A stretch of DNA of 64,000 nucleotides, taken from assembly GCF_024181585.1 (NCBI RefSeq), contig NZ_CP054258.1, positions 1,488,001 through 1,552,000 of the forward strand, read 5' to 3'. Below the pieces are notes generated by a model. It did not search any database, was not told the origin of the DNA, and worked only from the letters and a program-made list of their open reading frames with translations. Of the stretch, positions 50,697-60,223 are shown piece after piece. The position numbers were made by a program, and so were the translations under genes. The DNA is from Treponema socranskii subsp. buccale (GTDB taxonomy: Bacteria > Spirochaetota > Spirochaetia > Treponematales > Treponemataceae). Numbering within the stretch: position 1 is the stretch's first letter; the number at the start of each line of letters is the position of its first letter.

Positions 50697-52025
50697 TCAC
50701 CGTCCGGCTTCTTTTTGCGCCTTTTTTCGCGCTTCATCGGAAATTTTCAGCGCGTCTTCCTGAAGCTTCAAATGCGTGCCGTACATGGATGCCGCAAGCG
50801 CATCGATTTTCCCGCCCTCGCCTTTCGTTTCGGCAAATGCGCGCTGCCTCAAGCGGACTTCCTTCACGAGCGTATTGTCTTTTTCAAGAAGGGCGATGAG
50901 ATCCCAATGCCAATTCAAATCGCTCGGAGGAAAAAGCGGAGGCGGCGGATCTTTTCGGCGCGAGTTCGCTTCGGCGACGATTTGCATCAAGTGCGGCGCG
51001 CTGTCTTTGCCGAGCACTTTCGTCATATACGGTTTTCCGAAAACACAGATCGTCCCCGTTTCATCGAGCTTGTAATCGCCGAAATCGAGCGGCGTCTTTA
51101 CGATATTTCTGATGCGATTGCTTCGTCCCGTCACGCAGGTAAAAACGCTCGCACTCGAAACGATATGCTTTGCGACGGAAAAAGTTTTATCCGTGTCGTC
51201 GAAGGACGCGAGTGCGTCCGTGTACGGCATCGTCGTTTCCCAAAAGCGGAGCACGTACATACCGTCATCGCTTACATAGTACGAGCGTATTTCAGGCGCC
51301 CTCGGATAGGGTGCAAGACCTATGCTCTCCCGCTTGCACACGCCCTGCCAATAGCCCCTAAGCTCGCCGCCGGAGGGGGCGGGACGGTCTTCCGAATCGA
51401 AACGGAGCACGAAATCGAGATAGAGTTCGTTTCCGATGACGGCGACGGGGATGCGCGTTTCGTATTTCTTTTTGCCGTTGTATTTGACGACGAGTTCCCA
51501 CGCGCCGCTCTCGTAAGGCAGGGCATTTCCGTTCGTATCGTAGCGCGGGGGACGATTTAAAAGGTCTTCCGCCGTCACCGTAAGGCGCTCGGCTTCTTTT
51601 GTCGTCGCCGTACACAAAAATCGTTCGGACTGAGATGCAAAGGCCTCGGGCTCTGCAGCCCTGTCGTAAAACCAGCCGTAATACGTTTTTAAGATGAGGG
51701 CGATATCGGTCGGCGTAATTTTCGCATTTTTCGACGAGCTTTGTGCACCACGAGCGATCTCGGTCGAAATTTCACCCCGCAAAGCAGCTCTTTCGCCGTC
51801 TTTCTCCGTTTCGTCTGAACCGTTCGGCACAAAAAATACGTAGCGGTCGCCGCCCGTCCAAATGCCTTCGAGCAATACGGGAAAGTTTACCGTCTCCCGT
51901 TCGGGAACGCTCACGTAGTCCCAGCCGTACATAGCGGCGATCGTGCGCGCATCGAGTTCCGTCTGCGGAAAAAGAAAAGCGGAGAAAAAAACAAAAAGCG
52001 GCAGGAGGCTAAGAGATTTACCCAT
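50697..52025 (-). CDS. Exported protein of unknown function
   Basis: A 442-aa protein with a Sec signal (MGKSLSLLPLFVFFSAFLFPQ). The mature part has beta-rich stretches such as GAWELVVKYNGKKKYETRIPVAVIGNELYLDFVLRF and a helical C terminus (EKDNTLVKEVRLRQRAFAETKGEGGKIDALAASMYGTHLKLQEDALKI). Near residue 95 EISTEIARGAQSSSKNAKITPTDIALILKTYYGWFYD stands out. No family recognised; a spirochaete-specific periplasmic protein is likely. Start at 52025 is the ATG that opens the signal peptide; two upstream ATGs in frame are possible. Confidence 0.65.
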   Translation of the reverse strand: MGKSLSLLPLFVFFSAFLFPQTELDARTIAAMYGWDYVSVPERETVNFPVLLEGIWTGGDRYVFFVPNGSDETEKDGERAALRGEISTEIARGAQSSSKNAKITPTDIALILKTYYGWFYDRAAEPEAFASQSERFLCTATTKEAERLTVTAEDLLNRPPRYDTNGNALPYESGAWELVVKYNGKKKYETRIPVAVIGNELYLDFVLRFDSEDRPAPSGGELRGYWQGVCKRESIGLAPYPRAPEIRSYYVSDDGMYVLRFWETTMPYTDALASFDDTDKTFSVAKHIVSSASVFTCVTGRSNRIRNIVKTPLDFGDYKLDETGTICVFGKPYMTKVLGKDSAPHLMQIVAEANSRRKDPPPPLFPPSDLNWHWDLIALLEKDNTLVKEVRLRQRAFAETKGEGGKIDALAASMYGTHLKLQEDALKISDEARKKAQKEAGR

Positions 52026-52193
52026 ATCTATCATATCGGCAAATTTTCCCGATATACGCACCGTATCATACATCAATGAACGGCGAATTTTGAAAACGAA
52101 TCAAGTCAAATGCCGTCACCGAAGACGGCGGCTTGATACGTATTATCTCGTTGCGTAAAAAAAGGAACGGCTAAGTTCCGTTTATAAAATATT

Positions 52194-53297
52194 TCACTCA
52201 TTTATCTTTCCAAAAAGCCAACTTTTATTTACATATAAATTTAATTCTGCAATACATGTATCGTTATATTTTTCGCCATTGTATATTCCATCAAACGGAA
52301 GATAATTGCCTAAGCATTTTATAATCTGATAATTCATATTATCATCTGAAAATTCAATATCGCCACTTAAACATTTTACCCTATTATTTGCTTTGTATAA
52401 GGAAGTATTCAATGCATAACCGTTTATTATTGCGAGTTTTTCAAATTTTCCAGAAAAACCTATTTCAATTAAAAATAAATCATCTTCGGTATTTTCTACA
52501 TAGCTTGTTGCAGGATTTCCGTCAAAAGCATTTTGTATACTGTATTTGAGCGGACATTTCGGGTCAAACAGAGATTCTGAAGCCTGTATGTTTATACCTT
52601 CTTTACTCCAAGCACTTGTGATATCGTCGTTTATATTATATTTTGAAAACCATGTAGAAGATGATGCATCTATTTGCTTTTTACAGGTATGATACGTTAT
52701 AGGAACAATGTTTTCATTTATTTTTTTCCTGTCTGCAATAAAAGCGACGCTAACTTCCGTTATGAAAAATCCTATTCCGTTTTTATTAAGAGGTTTTATC
52801 ATCAAATCATTAAAAAGATAGCCTTCCCATTCTCCCTGAGAAACCCAATACTGCGAATATGGGCGGATCAATATTTCTTGTAGAACAGTATTCTTATTTT
52901 TTAAAAATACAATCTGCCAAATACAGTTCTCTTCCCCCTGCATTTTGAAGCATTCTTCTTTACTTATTGTTTTATTTTTATACTCTGTAGTATAAATACT
53001 TTCCAATGGGCTGACGCTGATCAAAAATCTGTAAAACTGCAATCCGCAATTTGTCTCCGTAAAGACCTGATAGTGCATTTCTTCAATTTTCTTTTTTCTG
53101 AAAAAATAATTATCAATACTTAGAATTGCTTCTCTTACTTCATCTTTTTCAAAAAACTCTTTTTCTTCCTGTTCGCTCAATCGTGTTAATTTTTGCCAAC
53201 TGTTCGGCATCATGTTTTTCAGTTCGGGCGCTTGTGCAAATATGATTTGAAATGTACATAAAAAAATTGTAACAACCGATAATGGCTGTTTCATCAT
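52194..53297 (-). CDS. Exported protein with C-terminal discoidin-like domain
   Basis: A 367-aa, AT-rich protein with a signal peptide (MKQPLSVVTIFLCTFQIIFAQ). From about residue 240, KYSIQNAFDGNPATSYVENTEDDLFLIEIGFSGKFEKLAIINGY has the FDGN-ATSW-like pattern of F5/8-type (discoidin-like) domains found in NADase-type glycan-binding proteins. The N-terminal part is unassigned (FYRFLISVSPLESIYTTEYKNKTISKEE). GGAG ribosome site. Its base composition differs sharply from its neighbours, like the 14-20 kb block, so it is probably acquired. Confidence 0.65.
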   Translation of the reverse strand: MMKQPLSVVTIFLCTFQIIFAQAPELKNMMPNSWQKLTRLSEQEEKEFFEKDEVREAILSIDNYFFRKKKIEEMHYQVFTETNCGLQFYRFLISVSPLESIYTTEYKNKTISKEECFKMQGEENCIWQIVFLKNKNTVLQEILIRPYSQYWVSQGEWEGYLFNDLMIKPLNKNGIGFFITEVSVAFIADRKKINENIVPITYHTCKKQIDASSSTWFSKYNINDDITSAWSKEGINIQASESLFDPKCPLKYSIQNAFDGNPATSYVENTEDDLFLIEIGFSGKFEKLAIINGYALNTSLYKANNRVKCLSGDIEFSDDNMNYQIIKCLGNYLPFDGIYNGEKYNDTCIAELNLYVNKSWLFGKINE

Positions 53298-53382
53298 ATT
53301 ACTCCTTCAGTCCGAACAATAAGTGCTGCAACTACTTTATCAAACTCTATCTCCTGCTTCAAAAACATAATCGTTTCCTAAC

Positions 53383-53419
53383 AAAAAAACCTCCGAAAAC
53401 CGGATACGGTTTTCAGAGG
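53383..53419 (-). terminator. Rho-independent terminator of yebC
   Basis: Minus strand: CCTCTGAAAACCG-TATC-CGGTTTTCGGAGG (one mismatch) followed by seven T, about 50 bp after the yebC stop. Confidence 0.85.
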
Positions 53420-53471
53420 TTCGTGCATACCGCTCGCGATGAAAAAGCAAGCGGCAAAAATCGAATCGATT

Positions 53472-54215
53472 TTACTCTGCAGGTTCAAAATCTTCGGGGT
53501 ATTCGACGTTCGTATACACGTTTTGTACGTCGTCGTTTTCTTCAAGCTTGTCGATGAGCTTTTGCACTTTTTCGGCCGTCGCCGCGTCGACTTGCGCGTT
53601 CGTATCGGCGACCATGCCCACTTGCGCGGAAAGCGACTCGAGTCCCTTTTCCTGAAGCGCTTCGAGCACGCCGTCGAAAGCGGAAGGATCGGTCGTTACG
53701 GTGATGATACCGCCGTCGTTTACGATATCGTCGGCGCCTGCTTCGAGACCGACTTCCATAACCGTATCTTCCGATACTTTTTCGGCGTCGTATTCGATCG
53801 TGCCTTTGCGTGCGAACATACGGGAAACCGAACCGGTTACGCCGAGCTTTCCGCCGTTTTTGTCGAAGATGTTGCGCACGTCGGCTGCCGCGCGGTTTTT
53901 ATTGTCGGTAAGCGTTTCGACGAGGACGGCAACTCCGCCCGGTCCGTATCCTTCGTAGACGAGCTCTTCGTAGGTTTTTCCGTCCGTTTCGCCGGTGCCT
54001 TTTTTGATCGCGCGTTCGATATTGTCTTTCGGCATACTCGACGCACGCGCTTTTAAGATGGCGGTGCGGAGTCTGGGATTCGAGTTCGGGTCTCCGCCGC
54101 CCATGCGCGCAGCGATTGAAATTTCCTTAATGAATTTTGTAAACATTTGACCGCGTTTTGCGTCGGCGATTCCCTTTGCATGTTTAATCGTTGACCATTT
54201 ACTGTGTCCTGACAT
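53472..54215 (-). CDS. YebC/PmpR-family protein
   Basis: A 247-aa member of the YebC family, known as a transcriptional regulator (PmpR) and, in recent work, as a helper for translating proline stretches. The start [50 protein letters not shown] is diagnostic, followed by [12 protein letters not shown] and the acidic C terminus ([24 protein letters not shown]). Monocistronic: own promoter, AGAGGAG ribosome site and own terminator. Confidence 0.97.
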   Translation of the reverse strand: MSGHSKWSTIKHAKGIADAKRGQMFTKFIKEISIAARMGGGDPNSNPRLRTAILKARASSMPKDNIERAIKKGTGETDGKTYEELVYEGYGPGGVAVLVETLTDNKNRAAADVRNIFDKNGGKLGVTGSVSRMFARKGTIEYDAEKVSEDTVMEVGLEAGADDIVNDGGIITVTTDPSAFDGVLEALQEKGLESLSAQVGMVADTNAQVDAATAEKVQKLIDKLEENDDVQNVYTNVEYPEDFEPAE

Positions 54216-54266
54216 GGTTTATCGAACTCCTCTGAAAAAAAATTACTGAATAATGATTGTTTTGTA

Positions 54267-54296
54267 ACTATAGCATAAAACGAACCTGTCTGTCAA
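54267..54296 (-). promoter_or_regulatory. yebC promoter
   Basis: Minus strand: TTGACA (54291-54296), 18 bp, TATAGT (54267-54272), then a leader of about 45 nt with a ribosome site. Confidence 0.7.
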
Positions 54297-54378
54297 CGAT
54301 ATGAAAATCGTTTGCAGGCAAAGGGGGTACCGGAAATTATATTCTCTAAAAACCGGTGCATCATATATTTTTTCATTC

Positions 54379-54407
54379 TCGACAGCCGCTTCGATAATCG
54401 CTATAGT
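54379..54407 (+). promoter_or_regulatory. Leaderless promoter of the neuB-like gene
   Basis: TCGACA (54379-54384), 17 bp, TATAGT (54402-54407), six bases, ATG (54414). No ribosome site. The longer reading frame upstream runs through the promoter and has no start of its own with support. Confidence 0.55.
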
Positions 54408-54413
54408 TTCGGT

Positions 54414-55532
54414 ATGATCATCGCGGAAATAGGAACGGCACACGGAGGCTCGCTTGCAAAGGCGAAAAAGCTCATCGACGCGGCTTTTTTTGCAGGAGCC
54501 GATGCCGTAAAATTTCAATGGGTGTATGCGGATGAAATCCTGCACCCCGATACGGGAACGGTCGATTTGCCGGGCGGAAAAATAAAGCTCTACGATCGAT
54601 TTAAAGCGCTCGAAGTGCCGATCGATTTTTTTAAATCGGCGATGGCGTATGCGCACAAAAAAAAACTCCTTTTCATCTGCTCGCCGTTCGGTCTCAAAAG
54701 CCTCCGCGAACTGCTTGCGCTTAAACCCGACGCCGTAAAAATCGCATCTCCCGAATTGAATCACATCCCGCTTTTGAGAGCTTTGTCGGATTTCCGTACG
54801 GTGCAAAAAGCGCTCGGAGATGCCGTCGTCCCCGTCATCCTTTCAAGCGGCGTTTCAAAGCTCGCCGACATCGAACGCTCTCTCGACATCGTCGGAAAAG
54901 AAAACGTCACGCTGCTACACTGCATCACAAGCTACCCCGCTCCCGAAACCGAATACAACGTGCGCCTCGTTTCCACGCTGCACGATATATTCGGCGTGCC
55001 CTGCGGCATCAGCGATCACTCCCTCGATCCCGTCCTCGTTCCCGTCCTGGCGGCCGCATACGGAAGCGTTATGACCGAAAAGCACATCACGCTGAGCAAA
55101 AAGACTGACGGACTCGACGACCCCGTCGCGCTTGAAGCCGAACAGTTCGCCCTGATGGTACGTGCACTCCGCCAATGTGAAGCGGCAAAACGACGCTACG
55201 GCGATAAACGCGGAGCGGCGCGCATACTCAAAGAGATGCGCGAACAATACGGCAGAAAAAAAGTACGTGAAGTTCTCGGCACGGGAATCAAAACGCTTGC
55301 GCTGTCGGAAATCGAAAACTACGGAAGGACGAACCGCTCGCTCCATTTTATGCACGCGATGAAAGCCGGCAGCGTCGTCGAAGAAAACGATATCGCAGTC
55401 CTCCGTACCGAAAAAACGCTCACGCCCGGCATTTCTCCGGAATACTTTGAAACGATTGTAAACGCGCGCCTTTCACGGGACGTCCGCGCTGGAGCAGGCG
55501 TCGATTGGGAAGACATCGTGTACCGCCGGTGA
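54414..55532 (+). CDS. NeuB-family nonulosonate (sialic/pseudaminic acid) synthase
   Basis: A 372-aa synthase that condenses PEP with a hexosamine to give a sialic-acid-like sugar. TIM barrel: MIIAEIGTAHGGSLAKAKKLIDAAFFAGADAVKFQ at the start, SPFGLKSLREL, KIASPELNHIPLL, VILSSGVSKLADIERSL and LLHCITSYPAPETEYNV; GISDHSLDP marks the metal site. A C-terminal SAF domain (RSLHFMHAMKAGSVVEENDIAVLRTEKTLTPGISPEYFE) completes it. No other nonulosonate genes are nearby, so the product (NeuB, PseI or LegI) is open; flagellin or surface glycan modification is plausible in treponemes. Confidence 0.88.
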   Translation: MIIAEIGTAHGGSLAKAKKLIDAAFFAGADAVKFQWVYADEILHPDTGTVDLPGGKIKLYDRFKALEVPIDFFKSAMAYAHKKKLLFICSPFGLKSLRELLALKPDAVKIASPELNHIPLLRALSDFRTVQKALGDAVVPVILSSGVSKLADIERSLDIVGKENVTLLHCITSYPAPETEYNVRLVSTLHDIFGVPCGISDHSLDPVLVPVLAAAYGSVMTEKHITLSKKTDGLDDPVALEAEQFALMVRALRQCEAAKRRYGDKRGAARILKEMREQYGRKKVREVLGTGIKTLALSEIENYGRTNRSLHFMHAMKAGSVVEENDIAVLRTEKTLTPGISPEYFETIVNARLSRDVRAGAGVDWEDIVYRR

Positions 55533-55599
55533 GCGAGGAATTGCGCGTCCTTAGACGGTACACATGTAAAAGTGTTCCGAAAATTTAAGAAGCGATTTT

Positions 55600-55809
55600 T
55601 TATCGCGGAACGGATATCTTTAAATTTTCGCTATCGGCTTTTTCCGTTTCCGCCCATTCGGGATGAATTGTATACCACGGCTTGAATTCCGAGAGTTCAT
55701 CTCGTGTCAGCTTGGGACAATCGGAAAAATCTTTATTTTTAAAATCTTCCATTTCTTTTTTTCTCTTTTCCGACAAAGGAGGCAATTTTTTTATCTCATC
55801 TAAAGTCAT
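55600..55809 (-). CDS. Truncated BrnA/CopG-like antitoxin
   Basis: About 69 aa starting MTLDEIKKLPPLSEKRKKEMEDFKNKDFSDCPKLTRDELSEFKPWYTIHPEW, the N-terminal part of antitoxins of the BrnA/CopG type. In such proteins a ribbon-helix-helix DNA-binding segment (with an RIDADVLEWF-like motif) should follow; here the frame ends after a short unrelated tail. No toxin gene is adjacent. Probably a decayed toxin-antitoxin locus. Neither possible ATG (55809, 55827) has a ribosome site. Confidence 0.5.
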   Translation of the reverse strand: MTLDEIKKLPPLSEKRKKEMEDFKNKDFSDCPKLTRDELSEFKPWYTIHPEWAETEKADSENLKISVPR

Positions 55810-55831
55810 AGTTACGATAGTACTCATCGAC

Positions 55832-56111
55832 GGAGATGCGCTGCCGCGCATCATTGACGAGAACTGTCACGGACTCTGTTATCAGTTACGCCCATGCAAA
55901 GGAGATGCGCTCGCCGCGCATCATATACGAAAATTGCCCCGTGCTTTTACTATCCGTTTCTTCCGTGCAAGGGAGATGCGCTGCCGCGCATCATTGACGA
56001 GAACTGTCACGGACTCTGTTATCAGTTACGCCCATGCAAAGGAGATGCGCCGGCGCGCATCAATTGATGAAAATTGCCCCGTGCTTTTACTATCCGTTAC
56101 GCCCGTGGCAA
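55832..56111 (-). repeat. Four ~70-bp hairpin repeats at the 3' end of secA
   Basis: Units begin GGAGATGCGC at 55832, 55901, 55972 and 56041. Units 1 and 3 are almost identical, as are 2 and 4, so a ~140-bp pair was duplicated. Each unit starts with a hairpin GATGCGC-loop-GCGCATC whose loop differs (TGCC, TCGCC, TGCC, CGGC). Unit 4 contains the secA stop (56090) and its last codons, so the tandem grew out of the secA 3' end. REP-like; a role in transcript ending or stability is inferred. Confidence 0.85.
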
Positions 56112-58900
56112 TTTTTATACTTCTTCCCGGAGCCGCAGGGACAGGGATCGTTTCGGCCGATTTTCGGCATCGTGCGGCGAACGGTTACCGATTGCCCCTG
56201 CGTGTGCTTTTGCATCGCACCGCCTGCGGCGGCCCTCCGAGCGGCATCTCCGCTCATCTGCATGGAAGCTTCCCGTTGCGCTTCGCCCGACGCTCCTCCT
56301 GCAAAAGACGCGGCTTCGGAATGCTGCGCGCTCATATCGCGAGAGCTCATCCTCCTTCGCGCTTCTGCTGCAGCCGGCGAAAGCTGGATGCGCACTTTGA
56401 ATACGCGCGACATAACGGTCGTCCGGATCGAATCCATCATTTCGTCGAAAATATTAAAACCGTCGATCTTATATTCGGTAAGCGGATTTTTGCTGCCGTA
56501 GGAGCGCAAGTGCACCGCATCGCGCAGACTTTCGAGCTCTTCGAGCTGATCGAGCCATTTTTTGTCGATCGTCTGCACGTACTGGTAGCGGATAAACATG
56601 TTGAGGTTTTCTTTGCCGGCGAGCGTTTCCTTTTCCGTCAAATCGTTTTGCAGCATCGATTCGAGCGTTTCGCGCGAAAGCTGTTCGGACGCCAATTGAA
56701 TACCGAACATATTTCTGATGCGATCGTTGAGCTCCGCCAAAGCGGCGTCCTTTTGCTTTTTCGTGTGCAGTTCGTATTCGTCGAAGATATCGTTTACGGC
56801 GTCTTTTGCATTGTTCATAACGCGCACGGAAAGGTTTTCGTCGGCGAGAATGCTGTCTCGCTGTTTGTAGACGACGCCGCGCTGTTCGTTTAAAACATCG
56901 TCGTAGTCGAGCAGGTTTTTGCGGATTTCAAAGTTTCTGTCTTCGACTTTTTCCTGCGCTTTTTTAATGCCGCGGTTCAGCCACGGGTGATCGATCGGCT
57001 CTCCGGGCTTCATGCCGATCCTGCTCATCATCACTTTCATGCGCTCGCCGCCGAACAATCGCATGAGATCGTCGTCCATCGAAATAAAGAATTTGCTGCG
57101 ACCGGGATCACCCTGACGTCCGGAACGGCCGCGCAGCTGATTGTCGATACGCCGGCTTTCGTGACGTTCGGAGCCGATGACGTACAATCCGCCCGAAGCT
57201 TTTACGTCTTCGTAATCTTTTTTCCACTGCTCTTTTTCGATTTTGTAAGCGGCATCGTATTGTTCGGGCGTTGCATTCGTTCCGGCTCTTTTTTGTGCGC
57301 GGAATTCGGGATTGCCTCCGAGTTTGATATCGGTACCGCGTCCGGCCATATTCGTTGCGATCGTCACCGCGCCTTTTGCACCCGCTTCGGCTATGATGAG
57401 CGCTTCCCGCGCGTGATTTTTTGCGTTCAACACTTCGTGGCGGACTCCTTTGCGCGTGAGCATCGCCGAAAGGTGTTCCGATTTTTCTACGGAAACGGTA
57501 CCTACGAGTACGGGCTGTCCCTTTGCGTGAGCCGCGGCGATTTCGTCGCAGATCGCCGTCCACTTGTCGCTTTCGTTGAGGTAGACTTCGTCGTTTTCGT
57601 CTTTTCGGATAACCGGTTTATTCGTCGGAATGGAAACGACGTCGAGTTTGTAAATTTTATTGAATTCGACCGCTTCCGTCGCCGCCGTTCCGGTCATGCC
57701 GGAAAGCTTGTCGTACATGCGGAAAAAATTCTGAAAGGTGATCGTCGCAAGCGTTCGGTTTCGCTGTGCGATGCGCAAATGCTCTTTCGCTTCGATCGCC
57801 TGATGCAGCCCGTCGCCGTAGCGCCTGCCTTCGAGGATACGGCCGGTAAATTCGTCGACGATCTGCACTTGTCCGTCTTTGACAAGGTAATCGACGTCGT
57901 TTTTGTACAAGCGGTGAGCCCGTACCGCCTGCGTAAAATAGTGCACGTATTCGAAATTATTTTCATCGAAGACGGTTCCCGTTATCAAATTGTGCTGATG
58001 GAGAATTGCATCGATGTGGTTCATACCCGCGTCGGTAAACGACACGCGCTTCGATTTTTCATCGAGCGTGTAATCGCCTTTGATATTTTTCCGCTGCTCA
58101 GGCTCCATGTTCACTTCGTCGGGATAGAGCCCCGTGACGGGATCCTTTTCCACTTCGACAAGCTGCCCGACATATTTATCGACTTCGTGATACTTGTACG
58201 TGTCGTCTTCACCCTGCCCGCTGATGATAAGAGGCGTGCGCGCTTCGTCGATCAAAATCGAGTCGATTTCGTCGACGATACAAAAGCTGAATCCGCGCTG
58301 CACTTTTTGCGAAAGCTCTATCTGCATATTGTCGCGGAGATAATCGAAACCGAGTTCGTTGTTCGTCCCGTAGGTGATGTCGCAGTCGTACGCCGCTTTC
58401 CTTGCAGCGTTGTCCATATCCGAAAGGATCGTACCGACGGTTTGCCCCATGTACGCGTACACGGGCCGCATCCATTCGGCATCGCGCCCTGCGAGGTAGT
58501 CGTTTACCGTAACGATGTGCACGCCCTTTCCCGAAAGGCTGTTCAAATAGGCGGCCGCGACGCACATAAGCGTTTTGCCTTCGCCCGTTTTCATTTCGGA
58601 AATGCGCCCCGAATGCAGCACGAGCGCACCCATGATCTGCACGTCGTAGGGACGTTCGCCCAATACGCGGAACGACGCTTCGCGCGCGAGCGCAAAAGCT
58701 TCGGGAAGTATGTCGTCGAGCGTTTCGCCTTTTGCAAGGCGCTCTTTAAAAATCGCGGTCTGTTTCGGAAAATCTTCCGCCGAAAGAGATTTTGCCCAGC
58801 TCTCTTTTTCGTTCACTTTTGCGAGGATCGGAGCGAGCGCTTTGACATCTCGTTCGTTTTGAGAGCCGAAGAAAAACGTAAGGATCTTATCGATAAACAT
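56090..58900 (-). CDS. secA: Preprotein translocase ATPase SecA
   Basis: A 936-aa motor of the Sec pathway. Walker A region [35 protein letters not shown] (about residues 101-135), [49 protein letters not shown] and [17 protein letters not shown]. The C-terminal zinc motif [14 protein letters not shown] binds SecB or ribosomes. The C terminus is rich in Ala/Ser/Gly/Met before it. No ribosome site precedes the ATG; a promoter pair lies seven bases upstream. Divergent from the lipoprotein gene at 58.97 kb. Confidence 0.98.
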   Translation of the reverse strand: MFIDKILTFFFGSQNERDVKALAPILAKVNEKESWAKSLSAEDFPKQTAIFKERLAKGETLDDILPEAFALAREASFRVLGERPYDVQIMGALVLHSGRISEMKTGEGKTLMCVAAAYLNSLSGKGVHIVTVNDYLAGRDAEWMRPVYAYMGQTVGTILSDMDNAARKAAYDCDITYGTNNELGFDYLRDNMQIELSQKVQRGFSFCIVDEIDSILIDEARTPLIISGQGEDDTYKYHEVDKYVGQLVEVEKDPVTGLYPDEVNMEPEQRKNIKGDYTLDEKSKRVSFTDAGMNHIDAILHQHNLITGTVFDENNFEYVHYFTQAVRAHRLYKNDVDYLVKDGQVQIVDEFTGRILEGRRYGDGLHQAIEAKEHLRIAQRNRTLATITFQNFFRMYDKLSGMTGTAATEAVEFNKIYKLDVVSIPTNKPVIRKDENDEVYLNESDKWTAICDEIAAAHAKGQPVLVGTVSVEKSEHLSAMLTRKGVRHEVLNAKNHAREALIIAEAGAKGAVTIATNMAGRGTDIKLGGNPEFRAQKRAGTNATPEQYDAAYKIEKEQWKKDYEDVKASGGLYVIGSERHESRRIDNQLRGRSGRQGDPGRSKFFISMDDDLMRLFGGERMKVMMSRIGMKPGEPIDHPWLNRGIKKAQEKVEDRNFEIRKNLLDYDDVLNEQRGVVYKQRDSILADENLSVRVMNNAKDAVNDIFDEYELHTKKQKDAALAELNDRIRNMFGIQLASEQLSRETLESMLQNDLTEKETLAGKENLNMFIRYQYVQTIDKKWLDQLEELESLRDAVHLRSYGSKNPLTEYKIDGFNIFDEMMDSIRTTVMSRVFKVRIQLSPAAAEARRRMSSRDMSAQHSEAASFAGGASGEAQREASMQMSGDAARRAAAGGAMQKHTQGQSVTVRRTMPKIGRNDPCPCGSGKKYKNCHGRNG

Positions 58901-58907
58901 ACCTATA

Positions 58908-58937
58908 AATATACGATATTTTGCAGTGCATTGACAA
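58908..58937 (-). promoter_or_regulatory. secA promoter, nearly leaderless
   Basis: Minus strand: TTGTCA (58932-58937), 18 bp, TATATT (58908-58913), seven bases, ATG. Its -35 overlaps the -35 of the divergent promoter. Confidence 0.55.
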
Positions 58938-58959
58938 GACGAAAATCAATGTTTATGCT
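58931..58959 (+). promoter_or_regulatory. Leaderless promoter of the lipoprotein gene
   Basis: TTGACA (58931-58936), 17 bp, TATGCT (58954-58959), six bases, ATG (58966). It shares five bases of its -35 with the secA promoter on the other strand, so RNA polymerase cannot occupy both at once. Confidence 0.65.
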
Positions 58960-58965
58960 GGACGC

Positions 58966-60174
58966 ATGATGAAAAAAATCGCCGCATGTATGATCGTCGT
59001 TTCCGTCTGCTTTTTTTCCTGCAAAAATTCGCCGTCGGTCGAATCGGTAAAAGAAGACGAACTCTTTTCGCTTTCATACGGACGCTTTGAAGACCAGCTC
59101 AATATGTTCGACCTTGCGGATATCGGAAACGTACATACGAGCATGACGATGCGCGACGGTTTTTTTTACATCGCAAACGGTGAAGCTCAAAAGATTATGG
59201 AGCTCAATTCGTACGGCGATCTTTTGACGCTGTACTACAACGAAACGGAAGACGCATCCGAACCCCGAACTCACGAGGGTGCGGCGAGCAAACGCAAAGC
59301 GATAGCCTACCCTTTCAACAATCCCGGTGCGATCGCCGTCGACTCGCGAAAACGCATGTACGTCGTAAGCACGATGCCGAAAGAGCGGCAGGAAGAAAAC
59401 GAAAAAGGAACGCTTTTGTACAGCCAAATCATCCTGCGCTTTGCAAGCGACGGTACGTCGGAAGATTATATCGGACAGCAGGGCATCGGCGGTACTCCCT
59501 TTCCGTTTATAAAAAACATCTATACGACATCGAGCGACGAACTCGTCGTCGTCTGCCTCACCACGGAAGGAACGATCGTCTATTGGTTTTCCGAAGCGGG
59601 ATTTCTCATGTATCAAATTCCGATTTTAACAAAAGACGCGCCGAAGATGCCCGACGCCAAAGCGGGCGCAAACGGTATTTCCGTTTTGCAAGACGTCATA
59701 CCCGACTGTACGTCGAGGAAGCTTTTTGTCAAAGTCGATTACTATGAGCCGCGCATCGACGAAGATTCCAAAACCGAAGCGGGCATCGATTTTGTAAAAA
59801 CCTATATATTTCCGCTCACCGTGGAAACCGGCAAATACGGCAGCCCCGTCGCAGTCCCTCCCTACGAAGAGACGGTTTCCGCCGATTACGGCAAACTCGT
59901 GTTCCGCCTGCCCTATGATTTCCTCGGCGTTTCGAACAGCGGCTGGTTATTTTTTATCATTTCGACGGATACGGGTTTCGGTATCGAAATGGTGCAGCCT
60001 TCCGGTCAAAAGGTTATCAAGCGGCATTTCACTGTGATGCACGACGACATCCTCTACTACGTGCTTTCGCTGTCGGACAGCGGCATCATTTCAGCACTGT
60101 TTATCGAAAAAGAAAAAGCGCGCGTCGTATGGTGGCGGACGGATTCGCTTACAGCCGCGATCGTAAAATCGTAA
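58966..60174 (+). CDS. Spirochaetal lipoprotein, probable beta-propeller
   Basis: A 402-aa lipoprotein (signal MKKIAACMIVVSVCFFSC, Cys about 19). The mature part has repeated strands with features of a six-bladed propeller: FYIANGEAQKIMELNSYGDLLTLYY, NNPGAIAVDSRKRMYVVS, QIILRFASDGTSEDYIGQQGIGGTPFPFIKN, TIVYWFSEAGFLMYQI. From memory it resembles the spirochaete family named after Leptospira LIC_12708, which I could not verify. The next gene follows after 49 bp and may be co-transcribed. Confidence 0.75.
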   Translation: MMKKIAACMIVVSVCFFSCKNSPSVESVKEDELFSLSYGRFEDQLNMFDLADIGNVHTSMTMRDGFFYIANGEAQKIMELNSYGDLLTLYYNETEDASEPRTHEGAASKRKAIAYPFNNPGAIAVDSRKRMYVVSTMPKERQEENEKGTLLYSQIILRFASDGTSEDYIGQQGIGGTPFPFIKNIYTTSSDELVVVCLTTEGTIVYWFSEAGFLMYQIPILTKDAPKMPDAKAGANGISVLQDVIPDCTSRKLFVKVDYYEPRIDEDSKTEAGIDFVKTYIFPLTVETGKYGSPVAVPPYEETVSADYGKLVFRLPYDFLGVSNSGWLFFIISTDTGFGIEMVQPSGQKVIKRHFTVMHDDILYYVLSLSDSGIISALFIEKEKARVVWWRTDSLTAAIVKS

Positions 60175-60223
60175 AAGCGGATTTCCGCTCGCTCGAGAGG
60201 CAAGGCGAAAAAAGGATCGGACG

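Noticed and set aside
55832-56111. CRISPR array
   Set aside because: The repeats are contiguous ~70-bp units without unique spacers and are partly made of secA coding sequence; no cas genes nearby.
56987-58969. 660-codon open frame on the plus strand
   Set aside because: Antisense to secA throughout; its protein is His/Phe/Arg-rich without domains, and secA is unmistakable.
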